This document shows positions 5,754 through 10,719 of a DNA stretch of 10,719 nucleotides, one piece after another. The notes under the pieces were generated by a model, which had not been told where the DNA came from, searched no databases, and saw nothing but the letters and a program-made list of their open reading frames with translations. This DNA comes from Chloroflexota bacterium (GTDB taxonomy: Bacteria; Chloroflexota; Limnocylindria; P2-11E): contig VBGS01000012.1 in NCBI GenBank assembly GCA_005889445.1, positions 1-10,719 on the forward strand, in the 5' to 3' direction. The translations under genes were made by a program, and so were the position numbers. The number at the start of each line of letters is the position of its first letter. Position 1 is the stretch's first letter.

Positions 5754-6634
5754 AGGTACTTCCGCAGCTCGCGAAGCTTGTCCTGGTCGGCCGCGTCGCC
5801 TACGTGCGGTCGAACGAACCGCATCACGTACTCCGCCACCTCGCTCAGGATCCAGCGAAGCTCGTAGAACCGCAGTACCGGGGCGCGTCCCGCGGTCTCG
5901 ATCCCGAGCGCGCGCAGGGCGCGGCTATCTCGTTCCGCCGGCGCCCGCCTGAGGTCACCCCAGTCGAAGAGGCGCAGCGATCCGTCGGGCGTGCGAAGGA
6001 GGTTCGGCGGGTCGGGCTCGCCGTGCGTCAGGACAAACCCGGCGTGATCGAGTCGTCGACAGACTCGCTGTAGGTCCGCGGCTTCCGCGCGCCACGCCGC
6101 GACCGCCGTCGCGTTCCGCTCGACCAGGTCGAACACCAGCGCTGAGAAGGGACCGCCCGCGGCGGCACGGGATCGCGCGCCGTCGATCGCCTCCGCCAGC
6201 TCGGCCTCGTGAAAGGAGAAGTCGTCAGAAGGCACGTCGGCGTTCACCGTCGCCCGATGCAGTCGCTCGACGAGCGAGCGCAGCTCGTCGCGCTCCGCGG
6301 GTGAAAGACCGTCCTTGAACTCAGTGTCGCCTTCGAGAAAGGTCGTGACCACGACCGGACGTCCCGCGAGGCTCAGCACCGCCCGTCCGCTGCGGCCGAT
6401 CTCCGGCGCGACGACGAAACTGAGCCCGGACCGGCGCAGCTCGACCGCCGCCTCGTACGCGGCCGGAGCGTGACCGCCGCGGTCGCGACGGACGCTGATC
6501 CACCACGGGCCGGCGCGGTAGCACCAGCTGTCGCCGCCCGCGGGGACGAAGGCGAGCGGCCCGTCGTGACCGAACTCGCGGGAGATCAGCGACGCGAGCG
6601 CGCGGACGTCGATCGTCGGATCGGGAAGGAGCAC
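5747..6634 (-). CDS. Aminoglycoside phosphotransferase-like (APH family) kinase
   Basis: The 295-residue protein has the protein-kinase-like APH fold. It shows a Gly-rich PAGGDSWCYRAG loop near residues 31-42, a helix-C-like AAYEAAVELRRSG, the catalytic loop LTHGEPDPPNLL (His204-Gly-Glu206, Asn in place) and the metal site LRLFDWGDLRRAPAERD. The usual catalytic-loop Asp (HGD) is Glu. The beta-3 Lys position reads WWISVRRD, with Ser or Arg in place of Lys. HGE variants with DWGD...APxERD are familiar in high-GC bacteria, so the protein may still be active. The substrate cannot be told; antibiotic resistance should not be assumed. The GTG start at 6634 is 15 bases after the stop of the HTH-TPR gene, with no Shine-Dalgarno but a TAGCAT box eight bases upstream. 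It is probably co-transcribed with the regulator. Confidence 0.82.
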   Translation of the reverse strand: MLLPDPTIDVRALASLISREFGHDGPLAFVPAGGDSWCYRAGPWWISVRRDRGGHAPAAYEAAVELRRSGLSFVVAPEIGRSGRAVLSLAGRPVVVTTFLEGDTEFKDGLSPAERDELRSLVERLHRATVNADVPSDDFSFHEAELAEAIDGARSRAAAGGPFSALVFDLVERNATAVAAWRAEAADLQRVCRRLDHAGFVLTHGEPDPPNLLRTPDGSLRLFDWGDLRRAPAERDSRALRALGIETAGRAPVLRFYELRWILSEVAEYVMRFVRPHVGDAADQDKLRELRKYLE

Positions 6635-6642
6635 GCCGCGCG

Positions 6643-6648
6643 ATGCTA
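6643..6648 (-). promoter_or_regulatory. Possible internal -10 box for the APH-like gene
   Basis: TAGCAT ends eight bases before the GTG of the kinase gene, in the short gap after the TAA of the regulator gene. No -35 is evident in the preceding coding sequence, so read-through from the upstream promoter may be the main source of transcript. Confidence 0.28.
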
Positions 6649-6649
6649 G

Positions 6650-8011
6650 TTAGGCGTCGACGTTCGTCCCGAGCGGCTTCGTCGCCTCGTATGCCTGCGA
6701 TGAGTACCGCTCGGCGGCGCGGAGATCACCGCGCTTCTTCGCGGCGCGCGAGAGGCGCATGAACACGTCGCCGAGCTCGGCCCTGGCATCGAGCGACGTG
6801 TACGTCGCGGCGGCCTCGCGCATTCGTCGCTCCGCGCGGGCGATCTGACCATCTCGCAGATCGAGCTCCGCGAGGACAAGGGTCGCGCCGGCGACGGCCT
6901 TGTCCGCTTCGGTCCCCCGCTCGCCCGCGACCGCGATCGCTTCTGTGGCGCTGGCTCGGGCGAGCGCGGCGTCCTTGGCCTTGAGGGCGACCTCGGCCCG
7001 GGTGACATAGCAGTGGGCGAGATAGGCAGCCGGCCCCGAGACGCGCGCGATCTCGATCGCGCGCGCAACATGTTCGTACGCCGACTCGATCCGTCCGGAA
7101 TCAGCTGAGAGCACGGCGAGCGCGTTGTGCATGATGAGCACGGCGACAAGGTCCTTCGCGAGCTCGGCTGAGGCCAGGGCCTTCTGATAATTCCCCGCAG
7201 CGGCGTCCTGATCGCCGAGCGCGCGGTACGCGTTCCCAAGACCTTGGTGGATGAACGCGATCCGTCCCAGGTCCCCGATCTCCTTCGACCACTCGAGCGC
7301 GCGGTGGTAGTACGTGGTCGCCGCGGCAGGATCGCCGAGGTCCTGCGCGCAGCCGCCGAGCGTGATCAGGATCCGCAGGCGCAGCAGCTGGTCCGGCGGC
7401 TTCGCGCCCTCAATATGACGGAGGAGGGCCTCGAGCATCTCGCGCGCGCCCCGTGGATTGCCGGAGATCCGCGTGGCGACGGCGAGCTGATAGTCAGCGG
7501 CGCGTGTGAGCGGATCGTCGGCGAGCTCGCCCGCAAGGCGCTGGGCGACGGTGAGCGCCGTGATCGCATCGGCGCCGCGGTGCAGCAGGTTGAGCGCCGA
7601 TCCCGCGTACAGGCGCAGCCGACACAGCTCGCGCACCGAGAGGTCCTCCGCGTCCAGGAGTCTTTCGGCTCGTCGGAGCGCCTCCCCCGCACCGGCAAAG
7701 GTGAGCAGGCCGGCGATCGCACTGAGCTCGAGCTCTCGATCGCGACGCGATCGCTCCGCATCGGCGTCGTCGAGGAAATACGACGCCGGCTTTCCGAGCT
7801 TTCGCGCCATGTGCTCGAGCGAGCGCATCGCGGGACGGATCTTGCCGAGCTCGATCGCGCTGACATGCGCGCGCGTGAAGTACGGAGCGCCGAGCTGCGC
7901 CTGCGACAGCCCCGCGGCGGCGCGCGCCTCGCGCATGCGCTCGCCCAGCTTCTTGAGCGATGGGGTGAGCGGAGCCGGACGCCGTCGACGGCTGCGCGTG
8001 GCCGAGGGCAC
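6650..8011 (-). CDS. XRE-family HTH protein with C-terminal TPR-like repeats
   Basis: The 453-residue protein has a basic N-terminal tail (RSRRRRP) and an XRE/Cro-type helix-turn-helix at about residues 18-80 (LGERMREARAAAGLSQAQLG, then TRAHVSAIELGKIRPA). The remaining 370 or so residues are alpha-helical repeats of roughly 40 residues with TPR-like spacing (for example ALGDQDAAAGNYQKALASAE and KKRGDLRAAERYSSQAYEAT). The layout resembles DNA-binding regulators in which TPRs sense a peptide or protein, but the ligand and targets are unknown. The GTG at 8011 is well supported: it sits six bases behind the -10 of a good TTGACG/TAGCGT promoter, with no Shine-Dalgarno. The kinase gene follows 15 bases after its stop and is a likely target or partner. 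It is not of the phage-repressor type, since no peptidase domain is present. Confidence 0.88.
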   Translation of the reverse strand: MPSATRSRRRRPAPLTPSLKKLGERMREARAAAGLSQAQLGAPYFTRAHVSAIELGKIRPAMRSLEHMARKLGKPASYFLDDADAERSRRDRELELSAIAGLLTFAGAGEALRRAERLLDAEDLSVRELCRLRLYAGSALNLLHRGADAITALTVAQRLAGELADDPLTRAADYQLAVATRISGNPRGAREMLEALLRHIEGAKPPDQLLRLRILITLGGCAQDLGDPAAATTYYHRALEWSKEIGDLGRIAFIHQGLGNAYRALGDQDAAAGNYQKALASAELAKDLVAVLIMHNALAVLSADSGRIESAYEHVARAIEIARVSGPAAYLAHCYVTRAEVALKAKDAALARASATEAIAVAGERGTEADKAVAGATLVLAELDLRDGQIARAERRMREAAATYTSLDARAELGDVFMRLSRAAKKRGDLRAAERYSSQAYEATKPLGTNVDA

Positions 8012-8017
8012 GCCGCG

Positions 8018-8046
8018 ACGCTACCGTGGTCGCGAGGCCGCGTCAA
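8018..8046 (-). promoter_or_regulatory. Promoter of the HTH-TPR gene, apparently leaderless
   Basis: TTGACG (8046-8041) and TAGCGT (8023-8018) are separated by exactly 17 bases, close to the sigma-70 consensus. The -10 box ends six bases before the GTG start, so transcription would begin at or next to the start codon and leave no room for a ribosome binding site. It lies wholly in the 49-base gap after glpX. Confidence 0.68.
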
Positions 8047-8060
8047 TTGGCAGTCGACAG

Positions 8061-9077
<1,017 letters not shown>

Positions 9078-9091
9078 CGGCGCGGTAAACG

Positions 9092-10231
9092 CTAGTCCGT
9101 CCGGTCGAGCGCCGCTCGCGTGACTCGCTCGGCCGCGCGCTCGATCAGAGGAAGCGGTTCGCTCATCGCTTGCGCCAGCGACACACCCTCGCTGGCGATC
9201 GCGATCGCGTTCAGATCGAGCGCCTCGTGACCCGGACCGACGCTCCCCGCGACCGCGACGACGCGGATCCCAGCGCGCTTGGCCGCGGCGGTCACGGCAC
9301 CGGTGAGTTTGCCGTACCCCGATTGCCGGTCGACGCGGCCCTCGCCGGTGATCACGAGACGCGCGCCGCGCAGATGGGCCGAGAAGTCCACCGCGCGAAG
9401 CACGAGCTCGGCGCCCGAGACCAGCCGTGCGTCGAGGAACGCGAGCAGTCCGGCGCCAAGACCGCCGGCCGCACCCGCGCCCGGAACGTCGCGAATCGGA
9501 CGCCCGACGAATCGTTCGACGACGTCGGCATAACGGGCGAGCGCTGCGTCGAGCTCAGCCACGATCTCCGGCGTCGCGCCCTTCTGGGGACCGTAGATCG
9601 CGGACGCCCCTTCCGGTCCGAGCAGCGGATTGCGCACGTCGCACGCGACCTCGATCGCGGGCCGGACCAGACGCGGATCGGTCTGGCCATCGATGCGCGC
9701 GAGGCGGACGAGGGCGGCGCCTCCCTCCGGCAGCTCGTCGCCGTCGCGATCGAAGAAGCGATAGCCGAACGCGCGCGCCATTCCCGCGCCGCCGTCGTTG
9801 GTCGCGCTGCCCCCGATCCCGATGACGATGCGGTGCGCGCCGCTCGCCGCCGCGGCCAGGATGAGCTCGCCCGTGCCGCGTGTGGTCGTGACGCGCGGGT
9901 CGCGCTCCGAGGGCCCGAGCAGGGGCAGCCCGCTGGCGGCGGCCATCTCCACCACGGCGGTCGTGCCGTCGCCGAGCACGCCCCACTCAGCGTCGATCTC
10001 GCGCAGCAGCGGATCGTGGACCCGGGCCGTCCGCAGCGTGCCCCGGGTAGCGCGGACGAGCGCGCGGACCGTCCCCTCGCCGCCGTCGGCGAGCGGCATC
10101 TCCTCGATCGATGCCGCGGGGAATGCGCGCCGCACGCCGCGCGCGATCGCTGACGCGACCGCGACCGCATCGGCCGACCCCTTGAACGACTGCGGAGCGA
10201 CGATCACCCGCGGCGCGGCCTCTGCGGGCAC
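9092..10231 (-). CDS. glxK: Glycerate kinase (GlxK/GarK family)
   Basis: The 379-residue protein phosphorylates D-glycerate with ATP; this family generally gives 2-phosphoglycerate. It begins VIVAPQSFKGSADAVAVA, matching the family's PDSFKGSLSA start. It then has LADGGEGTVRALV (47-59), the TTRGTGELI segment, the conserved IGIGGSATNDGGAGMARAFG (137-154), GAAGGLGAGLLAFL, and VITGEGRVDRQSGYGK near the C-terminus. The length is normal for the family. The GTG at 10231 is chosen because a TAGAAT box ends seven bases upstream, pointing to a leaderless transcript. It is the first gene of a likely two-gene operon with glpX. Glycerate could come from glyoxylate, glycolate, serine or sugar-acid breakdown; none of those genes is in the window, so the source is open. 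Confidence 0.94.
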   Translation of the reverse strand: MPAEAAPRVIVAPQSFKGSADAVAVASAIARGVRRAFPAASIEEMPLADGGEGTVRALVRATRGTLRTARVHDPLLREIDAEWGVLGDGTTAVVEMAAASGLPLLGPSERDPRVTTTRGTGELILAAAASGAHRIVIGIGGSATNDGGAGMARAFGYRFFDRDGDELPEGGAALVRLARIDGQTDPRLVRPAIEVACDVRNPLLGPEGASAIYGPQKGATPEIVAELDAALARYADVVERFVGRPIRDVPGAGAAGGLGAGLLAFLDARLVSGAELVLRAVDFSAHLRGARLVITGEGRVDRQSGYGKLTGAVTAAAKRAGIRVVAVAGSVGPGHEALDLNAIAIASEGVSLAQAMSEPLPLIERAAERVTRAALDRTD

Positions 10232-10238
10232 GGCGGAA

Positions 10239-10244
10239 ATTCTA
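10239..10244 (-). promoter_or_regulatory. -10 box of the glycerate kinase-glpX operon
   Basis: TAGAAT matches the sigma-70 -10 consensus in five of six bases and ends seven bases before the GTG start. This predicts a leaderless mRNA. Only a weak -35 (GTGAGC at 10268-10263, spacing 18) is visible. Confidence 0.48.
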
Positions 10245-10270
10245 TTGGCGGAGCCCGTCGTCGCTCACCC

Positions 10271-10276
10271 TAGACT
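10271..10276 (+). promoter_or_regulatory. Possible -10 box for the right-edge gene
   Basis: TAGACT lies 33 bases before the ATG at 10310. A TTGGCG at 10245-10250 could be a -35 but the 20-base spacing is too long. It shares the 78-base divergent gap with the glycerate kinase promoter. Confidence 0.2.
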
Positions 10277-10309
10277 CGGAGAATCCTCACTACGTCCGAC
10301 CCGATCTGT

Positions 10310-10719
10310 ATGGCGCGCGATCCGGCGTCGCTCGAGGCCAGCTGGTCCGAGCTCGCTCGGCGTCGCGCTCGTCCAACGATCTTCCTCACGCCCGAGTGGA
10401 TCGCGGTCGCGCGCGCCCACGACCCGCGGGAGCAGGTCACCCTCTCGATCGATGATCGTGGGGTCGCGGCGCTCGCGTATGACGGCGATGGCACGCTGAC
10501 GTTCGCGGGCGGCGAGCTCACCGACGAGCAGGACGTCGTCGCCGCGACGCCCGATGTCGAGCGTGTCGCGGGATCGCTCGGGAGGTGGATCGCCGCCGAG
10601 CACATCGCCCGGGCCGCGTTCAGCTACGTTCCGGAGGAGTCGGGAACGACCGCCGCCCTGGCCGCTCCGCTCCGGGCCGCCGGCTACCGCGTGGACATCG
10701 CTCGCCTCGTGGCGTCGCC
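10310..10719 (+). CDS. FemAB/BioF2-like GNAT acyltransferase, N-terminal part
   Basis: The frame is open from the ATG at 10310 to the right edge, giving 136 codons without a stop. The N-terminus has WSELARRRARPTIFLTPEWI, like the W..L.......F..PEW start of BioF2-type/FemAB-like GNAT proteins. A beta-strand pair follows (VTLSIDDRGVAALAYD), then LTFAGGELTDEQDVVA, matching the G..SDY.D region that follows the first strands in that family. The catalytic second GNAT domain lies beyond the window, so neither activity nor substrate can be judged. These proteins are often linked to cell-envelope or polysaccharide work. No in-frame start codon precedes the ATG in the nearby upstream sequence. It is transcribed away from the glycerate kinase operon and looks like the first gene of its own unit. 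Confidence 0.7.
   Translation, partial: MARDPASLEASWSELARRRARPTIFLTPEWIAVARAHDPREQVTLSIDDRGVAALAYDGDGTLTFAGGELTDEQDVVAATPDVERVAGSLGRWIAAEHIARAAFSYVPEESGTTAALAAPLRAAGYRVDIARLVAS

Noticed and set aside
5747..6634. Antibiotic-resistance gene
   Set aside because: APH-like kinases act on many substrates; the active-site variants and neighbours give no support for resistance.
9170..10153. Long plus-strand frame opposite glycerate kinase
   Set aside because: Low-complexity Arg/Asp/Ala product, no motifs, and the minus-strand gene is unambiguous.

Overview
The window is GC-rich and densely coded, with short gaps, several GTG/TTG starts and start codons set a few bases behind a TANNNT box. This suggests a high-GC bacterium with many leaderless transcripts. 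An uncultured Chloroflexota-type or actinobacterium-like lineage is my best guess, but no marker gene is present to decide it.

Layout. Positions 1-1145, minus strand: an ECF-type RNA polymerase sigma factor, followed by and overlapping a single-pass membrane protein of unknown family that runs off the left edge. Positions 1187-4221, minus strand: a methionine operon headed by a SAM-I riboswitch with its own terminator and antiterminator. It then encodes methylenetetrahydrofolate reductase (metF), an N-terminal-type half of cobalamin-independent methionine synthase, and a C-terminal-type catalytic half, joined by ATGA overlaps. Positions 4272-5743, plus strand, divergent: a methenyl-THF cyclohydrolase of the FchA/FtcD family overlapping by one base with a FolD-like methylene-THF dehydrogenase. 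Positions 5747-8011, minus strand: an XRE-type helix-turn-helix protein with a long TPR-like domain, then an aminoglycoside-phosphotransferase-like kinase. Positions 8061-10231, minus strand: glycerate kinase then class II fructose-1,6-bisphosphatase (glpX). Positions 10310-10719, plus strand: the start of a FemAB/BioF2-type GNAT protein, cut by the right edge.

How it fits together. The centre is a one-carbon hub. FolD and FchA interconvert methylene-, methenyl- and formyl-THF. MetF reduces methylene-THF to methyl-THF, and the two MetE halves are expected to pass the methyl group to homocysteine. Only the MetF/MetE arm is under the SAM riboswitch. Two points stand out. The FolD-like protein has lost the three residues that FolD uses at its folate/cyclohydrolase site, and it sits beside a dedicated cyclohydrolase, which suggests division of labour. 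Methionine synthase is split into two genes: the N-type half has no zinc ligands and the catalytic half has Ala where the fourth ligand (Glu) is expected. I see no CRISPR array, insertion sequence, tRNA or rRNA, and no stretch over 300 bases lacks a gene.
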